From Pachyseris speciosa (lineage: Eukaryota; Cnidaria; Anthozoa; Scleractinia; Pachyseridae), in NCBI GenBank assembly GCA_016490735.1, contig JAEMWC010000133.1:245001-309000 (forward strand): a stretch of 64,000 nucleotides of DNA, given 5' to 3'. Below are positions 31,162-42,166 of this stretch, one piece after another. The position numbers and the translations under genes were made by a program. The stretch's first letter is position 1. Each line of letters starts with the position of its first letter. The notes under the pieces were generated by a model. It was not told the DNA's origin and did not search any database. It was given only the letters and a program-made list of their open reading frames with translations.

Positions 31162-31561
31162 CCCGGGGGGGGGGGGGGAGGGGATTCGCATATGAAAGGG
31201 GCGGGGATGCTCGTCGGAAATTTTGAATTAAACCCCTAAAGGAGACCGATCTGGGCGTGGCCCAAGCTTTTTTTGACCCCTAAAAGAGACCATGTTTAAA
31301 CACAGACAAATGAAAACTACAGTGACTTTTAATGATGGCAAAGACATTATCATCTAATACTTTTACCCATCAGTAGTTTTTAAAAGCATCGTCATAAATC
31401 TTCAGTTCATCATATTCGTGCAACCCTAAACGAGACCTTCACGGCTGAATATAATGGCGTTTTGCCCAGAACACTCTAAGTGAGACCAAAATCCGAAATT
31501 TACTCCCCTAAGCGAGACGACGAGCATCCCCGCCCCTTTCATATGCGAGTCCTCCCCCGGG
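31162..31561. mobile_element. MITE with GAGACC motifs, CCCGGGGG ends (B only)
   Basis: Ends CCCGGGGG and CCCCCGGG. Inner arms ATTCGCATATGAAAGGGGCG and CGCCCCTTTCATATGCGAG, and GGGATGCTCGTCG / CGACGAGCATCCC, are inverted. CTGCACCG flanks both sides as an 8-bp target duplication, and A shows the empty site at 6895. Inside, CTAARNGAGACC-like motifs recur about five times. Confidence 0.85.
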
Positions 31562-31664
31562 CTGCACCGTCACGGATCGAACGAAGCTGGCCACTTGGGC
31601 GTAAACGAATCCGGTTGGTAATACAAAATGCAAAATTTGAGAGGAATCCCATTCAAAAACTAAC

Positions 31665-31851
31665 ATGATTTTAAAATTTTTCTTCGGTTTATGCGCTGTG
31701 ACTAAGGTGCTCGTTCTCATATTTTCAGAATTGGTGCAAACGGAAGCGGGATATTCACTTCTCAGTATAGTATGTTTGGTCCACTCTTGAGCCTAATGCC
31801 GAGTTTGCAGTATGTTGATGGGGATATGCGTTGGGTTGACTTCCAAAGTTG
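31665..31851 (+). pseudogene. Two-helix membrane-protein exon, broken copy (B, P1)
   Basis: Starts MILKFFFGLCAVTKVLVLIF, stops after VCLVHS, and has a small insertion after CCTAATGCC. The donor site GTTG|GTGAGT is kept at 31851/31852. It is the B counterpart of 7000-7185, with different lesions. Confidence 0.6.
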
Positions 31852-31945
31852 GTGAGTAAGTGCGCGTGACGGAACGCCTTGCAGTAAATGGTAAGCGCCA
31901 ATCTCATCCGGTTGGTCGGTAAATTCGGAAAATCGCTCACCATTA

Positions 31946-32063
31946 GGCCCGTTTCAAACGTCAAACTACTCATGTGCCGAATCTAATGCAAATGAGCGAA
32001 AACAATAGATTTTTCTCATTTGCATTGAGAAGTTCATGAGAAGTTCGACGTTTGAAACGGGCC
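31946..32063. mobile_element. 118-bp MITE, GGCCCGTTTCAAACGTC ends, TTA flanks (B only)
   Basis: GGCCCGTTTCAAACGTC and GACGTTTGAAACGGGCC are inverted and TTA stands on both sides. A has a single TTA (7280 area). The TTA duplication points to the PIF/Harbinger group. Confidence 0.85.
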
Positions 32064-32496
32064 TTATTCAACAGTCATTCCATCCGGATTTTTCTGACAA
32101 ACGTAAGCACCCACAATCTCGCAATGAAATGAAATTCAACAGCAGAGTAACGGAACAAACCTATCTCGATACATTTTGTAATTGTTCGTAAAATAACACG
32201 AGCAATACACGGCAACAGAATACGAAACATAGCATTTCACTGGACCTCCGTAGTCACCCCAGCCTTTCTACATAAGGCGATAAAAAGTCAGTCAAGTCGC
32301 TCATCTGTTTACCATCTAAGCTCCTCTAACTGGGGGGTATTGAATTGCAGTTCATAACATTACCTTTTACCACCGTTCCTCTGCATGTGCTTTACCCGCA
32401 GCACTTCTCTTTCTAATGGAAACTGCTAGTTTATTTATACAACGTCGTTGTTGCTCCGCGTGCACGTACGGTAGGAGTTCTGGAGAATCAGTCGTA

Positions 32497-32498
32497 TA

Positions 32499-32550
<52 letters not shown>

Positions 32551-32552
32551 TA
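32497..32552. repeat. (AAT)n microsatellite (B)
   Basis: About 18 AAT units, compared with a few interrupted units in A at 7706-7733. Confidence 0.9.
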
Positions 32553-32704
32553 TCACATTTATATTGCGCATTACAACGCTGGCTGGGGGACTTTGCCAGA
32601 CTGCTTATAACGCAGTTTACAGTTATGAGTGCCCCCGTAATGTCAATATCAAATTAAGACAGATACCAGGGGTGGTCACTGCCAGAGTTTTGTTACGTCC
32701 CTAG

Positions 32705-32944
32705 TGGTTCTTTTACGTCCCACAGAATCAGAGAGTTATGAAGAGTTGTGAGACGGGGCCTACGGTTTATCGTCCTTATCCGAGAAGACTAGAAAGTCTA
32801 ACCGTTTGTAGATGTCATTAGAAAGGCAGCACTTTCTCCTCAATTATTTAAAGACCCTGAATGTTGGTCCGGCCGGGATTTGAACCCGCGACCTCCCGCA
32901 CGTTAGTCCGGTGCTCTACCACAGAGCTCTGTCACATGAGCTTG
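32705..32944 (-). mobile_element. tRNA-headed SINE (B)
   Basis: Duplicate of the SINE at 7926-8166. The A-box region is slightly altered (AGCTCTGTGGTAGAGC) and the B-box is intact. Confidence 0.8.
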
Positions 32945-33165
32945 TACATCAATATAAATGATAAGGTCAACTGCGAATTCACACTTCTTGTCGAGTGTAT
33001 TCAATAGAACTTTCCACGGTACAATACTGTACAATAGTCTCTTAACCTTTAATTTATTTTCACTACTGCTTAAGTAGTGTTCATAACTGCGATGATCAGT
33101 CACATATTTAGTCTTTTAACCGTTTGAATTTAGAAACAAAAATTGCTTAGAAGTGCTAATTACCG

Positions 33166-33571
33166 TCCGGGGGGGGGAGTACTGCCTTATATGGGCTATA
33201 TAGGTATGTGCGGCCCCAAAGGGTATGGTTTTTTAGCCGTTTTGGTCTGAAATAGGGCTTCAATTTTGACCATTTTGGTCTGAAATAGGATATGGTTTGG
33301 GCACTCTTGAATTCGGTATAATTTTTAGAAGAAGCTACTTCTTCATCTTTAGCCGATAAGACCATCAACAAAAGCCCTTCTTTTTTGTCTTTTAATTATG
33401 TTTACGCCAACTGTGTACGTGAAATAGGTCTGAAATAGGATATCAAATTTTTGGTCAGGTCTGAAATAGGGTAGGAAAAATCGCAGATTTCGGTCTGAAA
33501 TAGAGTAAGGGTTTCAGGAAGCGGGCCGCACACCCCCACCCAATTTTTCTGGGAGTACCCCCCTCCTCCGG
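33166..33571. mobile_element. hAT-like MITE with repeated GGTCTGAAATAGGGT (B)
   Basis: Same insertion as 8375-8720, about 60-75 bp longer because it keeps internal motif copies lost in A. The 8-bp flanks are AATTACCG and AATTACTG. Confidence 0.75.
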
Positions 33572-33747
33572 CAATTACTGTCATATCCGTGTTCTTTATG
33601 CTACTCTTATTTTGCCCTGAGAAAGAATTCTCGCTGATTTTAAGGCTCATTTGCTATTCGAGAACGTTTCCAGTAGACGTATTCGTGGTATCGAAAGCTA
33701 TTAATGCTTATTGCTTTATTACGTATCACACATTCAGAAAATACATG

Positions 33748-34351
33748 AAATACAGAATCGCCAGGTCAAAGTGTCCGGAAATAGGGGTGTCCGGGAAATA
33801 GGGAAACATACTGTATTTATATTCACCGGAATCATGACGTGAAATAGTTACGTGATGTGTCAAAGCTACAAGAAAATATCCACAAGGCAACTAAAATGAT
33901 ATAAGTTAATGATACAGAATAAGAGTAAGAATAAAGCCAGAGAGACTGAACATTACATTTCATCACGTTTGTTAAGGCCTGTGGGTTCTAAAATGTTTTA
34001 CCTAATGGAATAAGAAATGCCTCGCGATCCTTTCTAATCGAATCACGTTTGGTATACAATTGTTCGAGTGGTATCAGGATCATATGATATGATCACTGGT
34101 AAGGAAGTGTTCGGAGACGGCAGTGGGATTATAATTTGAAGGCTTAATATAATAGGCCGCCTGTGGTCATTAAAGCGGTCTTTTAGGCGACCCTTGGTTT
34201 ACCCGATATTACATTTAGTACATTGGATCATATAAATTACATTGCAAGTATCGCAAAAGATGTGCGATTTGATTTTATAGGTTTTCAGTTCTAGTATGTA
34301 TTATAAAATATGTATTTATCTAGGCCGTGTTCTATATAAGGACACGTGGTA
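33748..34351. repeat. Inverted duplication, left arm (B only)
   Basis: 604 bp that are the near-exact reverse complement of 35345-35949, from ATACAGAATCGCCAGG to GACACGTGGTA. Copy A has only the right-arm sequence (about 9475-10065). The left arm plus part of the spacer was therefore inserted into B after the A/B split. Confidence 0.9.
33965..34351 (-). pseudogene. Penelope-like GIY-YIG remnant, inverted left arm (B)
   Basis: Reverse-complement copy of the right-arm remnant. The match ends at the codons for TTCPYI, so the upstream Cys-rich linker is not included. On the minus strand the open frame 34572-34291 runs from spacer sequence through CPYIEHGLDKYIFYNT. The upstream 60 codons belong to the spacer and may be unrelated. 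Confidence 0.65.
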
Positions 34352-34800
34352 TCGTACAGCATTATCGTTGGCGGTCCTTTGCTTATTACTTTCACTTTAC
34401 TGTATTTTTTGGACCGTAGGTCTTTACAGATCCGATATGCTGTGTATTTTTTAGCATGGTTTTGTCCATGCGTTTCAATGTTAAGATTGGTATTGGCCAA
34501 TCTACATTTTTCTTTGCGAGACGCCATCGTGACACTTGGATTCCTTGCTATCCGGGCTACGTGGTGTGGCAACGCGTGGATCGGATGGCAAGAGAGTCCA
34601 AGGTACGGAACTTGATATCGTGAACGGGTTCATTGTGCAATTTATTGGCGCTCGCATTGAGCTGGCGTCTTTTAAATCTGCTACACCATGCCGATGAGTC
34701 CCAATAAGGACGAAACAGCTGTCCATGGTTGCAGCCCTACTTTATCGAGTCTCGGTCGTGTTGGTGTCTCGCAAAGTCAACTTTTTTGACGTAGTATCAG
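34352..34800. other. Spacer sequence unique to copy B
   Basis: Not present in A. Besides the hammerhead motif it holds overlapping open frames on both strands (plus 34346-34615; minus 34572-34291 and 34726-34502) with no recognised domain. It was probably brought in together with the inverted left arm as part of a retroelement insertion. Confidence 0.5.
34685..34729 (+). ncRNA. Hammerhead ribozyme motif, type I layout
   Basis: All secondary-structure parts are present in order. Stem I 5' strand ACCATG (34685-34690) is followed by core CCGATGA (34691-34697, canonical CTGATGA). Stem II is GTCC/GGAC with loop CAATAA (34698-34711), then core GAAA (34712-34715). A tiny stem III comes next with CAGCTG, then GTC as the cleavage triplet (34721-34723). 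Stem I 3' strand CATGGT pairs fully with ACCATG. Very short stem III hammerheads are known from Penelope-like elements and amphibian satellites. One core base is changed (T to C at the second position), which would probably weaken cleavage. It sits between two Penelope-like remnants. Confidence 0.75.
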
Positions 34801-35284
34801 CCTTCCTTGAAATAAATAGGTTTTGTGTCTCGAAAGACATTTTTTGTGTCCATAAGTGACAGGGCATTATATGATTCGATTGTCATGGACGTCAGACACG
34901 ATTCGATTCAAAGAGCACTTTTCGAAACCTTCATAAACGGTCACTAAAAAGCTAGGAAAATGGGCTAGGGGAAAAACACTTATCACAGTCTAAGAGAGCT
35001 GTATCATTTAACTCTTGAGGGTGGGGGTGGGTGATTTCGAAAAAAAAACTCCTGCAAGCGCTTGACGGAAGAAAAAAAATTGCATGCAGCACAAACGTAA
35101 TAGAAAAAAATTACAGCACGAAGGAAAAAAAAAATATCCTGCTCACCATGTTGCTAGAAAAAAAACCTCGCTGACCAGAAATCAGTCCCCCCGCCTCAAG
35201 AGTTTAATGGTCGGCCACTTATCTAACATTGCTCACATAATCCACAAACATTCCAACGTACTCTAGAACACAGTTAACGCAACC

Positions 35285-35725
35285 TGTCAGCACTAATAAC
35301 TCCAGGCAGCCTCCCGGCTCTTATCGCTGCCAGAAGCATAACTGTACCACGTGTCCTTATATAGAACACGGCCTAGATAAATACATATTTTATAATACAT
35401 ACTAGAACTGAAAACCTATAAAATCAAATCGCACATCTCTTGCGATACTTGCAATGTAATTTATATGATCCAATGTACTAAATGTAATATCGGGTAAACC
35501 AAGGGTCGCCTAAAAGACCGCTTTAATGACCACAGGCGGCCTATTATATTAACCCTTCAAGTTATAATCCCACTGGGGTCTCCGAACACTTCCTTACCAG
35601 TGATCATATCATATGATCCTGATACCACTCGAACAATTGTATACCAAACGTGATTCGATTAGAAAGGATCGCGAGGCATTTCTTATTCCATTAGGTAAAA
35701 CATTTTAGAACCCACAGGCCTTAAC
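35285..35725 (+). pseudogene. Penelope-like GIY-YIG remnant, right arm (B)
   Basis: Counterpart of 9430-9870, with the same frame breaks. It forms most of the right arm (35345-35949) of the inverted duplication unique to B. Confidence 0.7.
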
Positions 35726-35949
35726 AAACGTGATGAAATGTAATGTTCAGTCTCTCTGGCTTTATTCTTACTCTTATTCTGTATCATTAACTTATATCAT
35801 TTTAGTTGCCTTGTGGATATTTTCTTGTAGCTTTGACACATCACGTAGCTATTTCACGTCATGATTCCGGTGAATATAAATACAGTATGTTTCCCTATTT
35901 CCCGGACACCCCTATTTCCGGACACTTTGACCTGGCGATTCTGTATTTC
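35345..35949. repeat. Inverted duplication, right arm (B)
   Basis: Original-orientation arm, collinear with copy A. Paired with 33748-34351 across a spacer of about 1 kb it could form a long hairpin. Confidence 0.9.
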
Positions 35950-36416
35950 GTTGTTGTAAAAACGAAAACAACGAACGAACTCGAACTCAAATCCAAACTC
36001 AATGATTCGCAATTCCCGTTCCTAATTCCGGACACCTAACGATAGCTTGCAAACTATAGGTATTTTAAAAGGAAATTCATGGAATAGCCGTTGAAAACAA
36101 AGTCTTTTTGTGATTAATTTATCATTTTGACTGTAAACTGAAATCAAAATTGGCCATGGTGGTTAAATTGCTGAATAATAACTGGACGAGTTTGTCAATA
36201 CATTCACGTCCCATGAGAATCTTGCGAACTCCGCCATTTGCTGTCTGATGACTTCTTCGCTAAAATGAAAGAAAATACTTTAAAATTCGAACAGAGTGAA
36301 AGTTTTTAAAGGAAAGTTTCTTTATGTGACTTTCGTATGATGTATTTTGCCATGATCGAGAAGAATATTACAAAGAAAAATTAAGGGAGCATTTATGTCG
36401 TGTCCGGAGTTAGGGC

Positions 36417-36965
36417 ACCCAATTTGGCGTCGTCTCTCCGCAATTACAAAGAAACCAAAGAGTTTCAAGTGATCATCTTCACAGTAGTGGAAGCTACATT
36501 GTGGCTAAATTTAAGTTCGTTAGTGCTGTTTTAAGGTAAGATATTAAAGGGTTGCAAAAAATGTCTGGAAATAGGGCAACTAACTGTACCATGTTAACTC
36601 GCGTTTTCCTTCAATAAACCCGAGGAAAGCTGGTGTTGGCCAGCCGAAATCTCGAATTTACGCCTTTACACGTTGTTTGACCAGTCCTTGCAGTGTTTTC
36701 TTATATTTTATTATATTCTGACTGGTCACGATCTACCTTTGATCCAACGTAGAGCAAGTTTGATCATTCACGGGTTTTGTAGTGGTTTTCATAACCTTAA
36801 AAAACCAGGAGAGCTGTTGAGCTAGTCTGGAATATTGGTTTACTTTACCCCTAAAACAAAGAAGAACAAAGTGTTAGTAGAGACTAGATTTTCGAGGTGA
36901 CGTCTTTGTCCGGTGTATCACCCCTTTGCTAGCCTACAACGCAGTCGTTTTAAGGTGAAATCCGA
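36417..36965. other. Upstream part of block P2 (B)
   Basis: Collinear with 10543-11090 of A up to the insertion point of the 5.1-kb element. No gene seen. Confidence 0.5.
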
Positions 36966-37281
36966 GTCCAACACGTTCCAAAACCTTGGGGGATATTCCA
37001 AAGTTAACAGAAATCGGCTGAAATGGCAAACACGTGTTGAATTTTTGACGGAATTGTAATTTTCGGCGGTGTGTATTTCGAGGAAAGTGGATTATTTGTC
37101 CAGCAAAAGTGTCCTTTCAGCTAGGAAAACCACTTTCTCCCATTTCTTTGATGAAACAAATTTTCAAAGTATGTCTAAAATTCACTTAACATTTCCCCGA
37201 TCAAAGTTTAGTCGAAGATCATATTATATCGGCCATTCGCCCGTGACGCTATAAATAATTTTCGAAACCATTGTCAAGGTT

Positions 37282-37427
37282 GGCTTCAGAAATTTCCGAA
37301 ACCACTGTTCGACCATTAATTTATAAAAGAAGGCAATAAGCCTGGTTTCAGAAATTTCCGAAACCACTGTTCGACCATTAATATAAAAAAGGAGGCAATT
37401 AGCCTGGTTTCAGAAATTTCCGAAACC
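37282..37427. repeat. 62-bp direct repeats carrying GGTTTC-N10-GAAACC palindromes (left)
   Basis: Palindromes of 22 bp at 37282-37303, 37344-37365 and 37406-37427, spaced exactly 62 bp, embedded in direct repeats that share CTGTTCGACCATTAAT. A degenerate fourth lies at 37525-37546. They sit about 310-460 bp from the left end of the 5.1-kb element. Confidence 0.9.
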
Positions 37428-37834
37428 ACTTCTGTTGACCACTGGGATAAAGAATAGGAGGAATTAGCCCATTAGCTTAAACTGTTATTGTTTTGGTAAA
37501 TTTTGAAACCAGTTCATTCACGGATGGTATCGGAAATCCTGAAACGAGTTGCATGTCATAGCTGAATGCCCGAAGACACTGAAGCCATTAACCACTGGAG
37601 TCAGAAAATTCAGAAACCAATCATGCCACGATGAATGTTACTGGTTTCAATGCTTACGTTTAAGGATATTTGAAGTAACGTTTACCGAGCGTGCGCTACT
37701 AGTGTCGGTCCCCAACTCGTTTCAACGAAAAACATCTAAAAACTCTATAGAAAAGAAACAAAAAAGCGATTTTCGATCCCATCGGGAACCGTATCATCTT
37801 CTGGGATTTTGCTGTTCAGTTTTAATGACGTTTA

Positions 37835-38112
37835 GGCCCAGTTCAAACGTCGAACTTTTTATGCGCCGAATCAAATGCCTATTTAGGTCGACCCAAATAA
37901 ATTAAAATTCGACGTTGATTCAGAGCTGGAATTAAATGCGTCGAATTAAATGTGACTCTTGGTGTTTTTCCGAAAATACCTTGAGCATTAGATTCAGCAC
38001 ATGAGAAGTTCGACGTTTGAATCAATTAAATACGACAATTTGATTTGGGTCGACCCAACTATTAAATTCGACCGAGCCGGGCGCATGAAAAGTTCAACGT
38101 TTAAATCGGGCC
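37835..38112. mobile_element. MITE, GGCCCAGTTCAAACGTCGAA ends, nested
   Basis: Relative of 31946-32063: GGCCCAGTTCAAACGTCGAA left, and AGTTCAACGTTTAAATCGGGCC right with two internal inverted copies. Flanks are TTA and TAA. It sits inside the 5.1-kb element. Confidence 0.7.
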
Positions 38113-39992
38113 TAAAGCTACTTTAAAATATATATATTCGTCCCCCTCCGGATCCTATGGTTCTATCGGTTGATTCATATCGCCCTGTGCTACTGACACT
38201 AACTTCACTTTTCTACAGGGTTCAGCTTGGCGCAGTTGCAAAACACAAAATCAAGCATTTGTTGTGTGGTGTTCAAAGACTTTAATTGTTAACTGCATTC
38301 TTTTGAATGAAGCCTAATACATGAGGACCATAAGAGTCAGAAGAGTGACCTTGAAAAATTCGTACCATACTGAATCTAGAACGTTTACATTTGCAACGGC
38401 TTGGCAACGGCTAAAAACCGTGGTAAGTTCGATATTCGCCGCTCTGTCTCAGAGCCGACTCAGGTCGCGAGCCTCTTTGAGCAGTGATCAAAACAGGACG
38501 TTTTCTACAACCGTTCCACTTACTTGATATTTCGTCTGACTTCATTAAATGGCCTGTCGTGAAAAAATGCCCATGACTCCGATGAGTTTTACTTTGTTCT
38601 CAAACAGTAGTCCTGTCTTGCAACACAAAGGCTCTCAGCTACTGAAGACAACATTTTGGCGCACTTTCTCGGAATCGTTATTCGGTTAACCACAGGGTTA
38701 CGTCAGCATAGTTGTGGTAACAGGTTTAAAAAAGACCGGATACAGGGAACATTTCTTTTGTCTCACTCGTGAATGCCGGATTGGAAGCACAGTTGTTAAT
38801 TATAAAGTCACCCAAATCTTCTCTGTATGTGTAAAAAAAAACCGATGAGATTTCTTTTAAGAATGAAGTTTAGTTTAAAGTCCTCAATATGTATATGTGT
38901 TTGAAACCTCCATTCATTCAGTCACTCTGGTGAGTACGTGACACATTCAATACCTGCCTTATCTCAATCTCAGGCTTGCCATTTCAAAAGCTGTCAATCT
39001 GGTAAACGCAGCATGCACTTCATGTCTCTTGAGACCTCTATCGTGGATAAACATCTTTTGTTGAAGGCAGTCAGTTGAAAAGAAAAACAACTTGTGAAAA
39101 TGTTAAGATATCATTGCCAATCTAGAAATATAAAATCATGCCGGAGGTTCTATAATCGTGGGTACCACCAACCTCTGCAGAAGAAGTTGCCAACCGAAAG
39201 CCGAGCGACAACAGTGGTTGGATTATGAACTTTTGAGGAAAAAGCTTCTCTTGTTTGGGTAAGACCATAACGGCCATTTTGTGCTACTTGCTAGCATAGA
39301 TGTATGAAATTGCCGAGGTTAAAGCAAAGATTAATACCAAGCTACCGTAAAAACGTCGAATCTTTTGGGAAAGGCAGTGGCAATGTGCCCGACTGCTGGG
39401 AAGAGTCTAGCGCGTCGCGTGACGACTGACACAGAACTGCTGAGACCAGAAAGGGTCTCAAATCAGGCCAAATGCCTTGCAGTCAGAAAGTTCTATATAA
39501 TTTTTACGAAATGCCTCATTCCAGCCGCCTGAAAGTATTCTATCTTCGTTTAGCATTGCCAAGCGATAAAGAAAAGGAATGTAGCTTCGCAGCTGCCCGT
39601 TATTGCGAGCTTGGGCATACTATAAGAAAGTATAATTCAGCATAAAATCGCCATGTTGTCGACACTAGCAAAAATGTTGTGGTTTGACTCACGCGCACGG
39701 TTTCACAAAGAACTAATCGCCTGACAGTCTGAAAAGTTTGTTTAAATCCATCGCAATGTCTCGTGTAAATCCCTGAACGTATTCTATGTTTTCTTAGAAT
39801 ATTTTATACAGCTCTGCTGATAGCCGATAATTTTCTGGCGAGTTGACCTACTCACGGGCAGGGTTTCACACAGAGGAAATGCCCGGCAATCCAAACTTTT
39901 TACTGAAGTCTTTCAAACCTGCTGAAAATGTAATGAGATTAGACGGTATATATAGAGGTTTGTCAAGCTTTCCACTGGCGTTCTCTTTTGAC
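38113..39992. other. Interior of the 5.1-kb element, no gene supported
   Basis: Only short frames (66-68 codons) without recognised domains. There are no clear repeats apart from the nested MITEs on either side. Confidence 0.5.
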
Positions 39993-40439
39993 CAGGGGCA
40001 CCCAACGACAAGTTTCGGTAGATATCTGTTCGGTGGAGGGTAGTTCGCCTTGCGCTTTCGGTGTCGATTAAAGAGTGCACTCGGTTTTTCGTAACTAAAA
40101 CGTGGCCTAAAAGATTCGAAATTGGGAAATATTAAACCCTGAGGTTTTCGGAAAGGTCATAATTGCTGTTTTTGGCAGTCAAAAACGTCAGCTAGCATTT
40201 TCGGAAAGAAAATAGTTCTCTAGGAAGTTCGTGGAAAGTTCATTTCAGCTTGCATTTTCTCAAAGGAAGATTTTGTTCCCTAACATTTTCGGGCAATTAA
40301 AATTTCAGCTAGGGAATCCGAACAGATGAACGTCTTCTAGCTTATGAAAACATCGCTTTAAACAGACTTCAAACACCATAAGGCACTTAAGAATGCCTTT
40401 CTACAGCTTTTGGTTGATTTGGCTCGTTGGGTGCACCTG
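39993..40439. mobile_element. hAT-like MITE nested in the 5.1-kb element
   Basis: Same family as 30349-30778 in the opposite orientation, with both ends (CAGGGGCACCCAACGA and TCGTTGGGTGCACCTG). The flanks CTTTTGAC and TTTGATAC are only partly alike. Its right edge is also the start of the 2.86-kb tandem duplication. Confidence 0.8.
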
Positions 40440-41326
40440 TTTGATACATCCGTGATTTACAGTCTGGCTGACATTTTTCAGTGACAATTGTGTAACAAGA
40501 AGAAGTTTGACCAGAGAGTCAACTGAACCAAAGCGAAGCGAAGCCCATTCCTTTTCTTATTTGCTAAGAAATTTACTTGAAGATTTGAGTTCCATCTCAT
40601 AGTTGCTTAAGGATTAGGCTAGGCAATGAATTTCGGAAACCTAGCTTTTAAAGTGACGTTTTTTTTTTAACTGACTGAAGCAACGACTAACTGACTGACT
40701 GAAGCAATTGGGACCCTAGATTTACATTTCTCTCGTTTTTGAATACAGCATTTTGAGGATTCTTTAAAACAAGGGTCCGAATTTTGGACTCCTGGATTTA
40801 GAAGTGTTGTTTTTCAAGAAACAGATCTTTTGAGATTCACTAAAGCAAGACTCCTCGATTTATAAGTATGATGTTTGCAATGTTGTGTGGATTAAGGTGA
40901 AGCAAGGGTCCGAAATTCGGACCCCTCAGTGGATTTATAGGGTATGACGTTGTCCAATTTTATATTAGTGTGGCATAAGTTGAAGCAAGGGAAATTCGGA
41001 CCCCTGGATTCCAATGTTTGTAGTGTCGGTAGTTTCCCGGAAAGTAGCATATAGTTTAGTTTGCCTGGCTGGTTAATTTATAAAGACAATAAAAATCTAT
41101 CCGATAAATTTCTTGATGTCTGTGTTTTGCGCTGCGCAAGAATCGACAGAATACTGACACGCATTAATTTACGATCTTCGCCAAAAATGAATAAAAATGA
41201 ATTTTCGTGTGGAAAAATCGACAAACTGGAAAAGAAAAAGTTTGGAAAGCGTTTATAGTCTCTCAGTTGTGATAAGTGCAAAAAACGTATATCGGCAATT
41301 TAGCAAAATCATTTTTGTTCGAGGAT

Positions 41327-41584
41327 GGTTTCGGAAATTTCTGAAACCACCTTTCAACAGAAGGGTGGTTTCAATACGAATTGCCAGTGGTTTCGGAAAT
41401 TTCCGAAACCACTTGTGGCAAACAGGGCTATATAAGTTATTAGAAAAAAAAAATGATATGCCAGTTAGTTTCGGGCCCGATGGTTTCAGAAAATTCTGAA
41501 ACCTTTCTCGACTGTTTTTATTATTCAGTCACTTTAGAAATCCTTGACTCATTCGGGCTCATGGTTTCAGAAATTTCTGAAACC
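41327..41584. repeat. GGTTTC-N10-GAAACC palindromes (right; repeated at 44188-44445)
   Basis: Four 22-bp palindromes at 41327-41348, 41389-41410, 41482-41503 and 41563-41584, about 450-710 bp from the right end. The tandem duplication copies them to 44188-44209, 44250-44271, 44343-44364 and 44424-44445. Confidence 0.9.
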
Positions 41585-42166
41585 ACGTTAGTATTTTGTT
41601 TGACAAAGTTCCAAAACCATCCTTAAATCAATCTGGGTTTTAAAATGCTTTTTTTTTCCGAAACCGCCAGCATGTTAGGGAAATTTAGTTTTTTAAGACG
41701 GAAATTTTTCCATCTGTCAAAAAGTTATCACTGTCAGTCTTATTTCAGCCGAAAAAAGTGGTCAAGAAATGTTTCTAAAGCTAACATTTTGCTTTTATGT
41801 CAAATATTGCTTAACTGTTAATAAAATCAGCCGCCCTTATAGCAATTGAAAGTTGGATGATTTTAACATCTTACAGCTCGATTTCGGCGGAAGGCTCAAA
41901 TTCCGGAAGAATTAATAAAAGTTAACAGATTTGTTACCGAATTTTAACTTAATGTCGGGTGGAAAAGGTAGATAACTAGCTATTTCAGCCGAAAACTGAA
42001 CTTTGGAATATCCCTCAACGTTTTGGAACGTGTTGTCCCCTAAAAACGACTACGTGAGAGGCCAGCCCTTTGCACGTGCAGGAATTTTTTCCGTTTTATG
42101 CTGCCTGCTTGCATCTCCTATTTCCTTTGTTGCAATAGGAGACGTCTGCACGAAGGCTGTTTTATT

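Larger units (their letters stand above)
36970..42034. mobile_element. 5.1-kb inverted-repeat element with palindromic subterminal sites (B only)
   Basis: Copy A has the empty site at 11088-11100 (GAGTCCCCTAAAAACG). In B, AACACGTTCCAAAACCTTGG begins the element and CCAAAACGTT-type sequence, ending GGAACGTGTT, closes it. The inverted repeats agree over about 54 bp. GTCC stands on both sides (36966-36969, 42035-42038); a 2-bp TC reading is also possible. Near both ends are repeated palindromes GGTTTC-N10-GAAACC. The interior holds two nested MITEs and no frame over 118 codons, so it is non-autonomous. Groups with 4-bp duplications (Sola, Chapaev, Academ, Ginger) are candidates. Confidence 0.85.

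Noticed and set aside
41061..41499. 65- and 100-codon plus ORFs and a 67-codon minus ORF in the 5.1-kb element
   Set aside because: Identical in both tandem units only because these are recent duplicates. No domain, and the frames run through palindromic sites.
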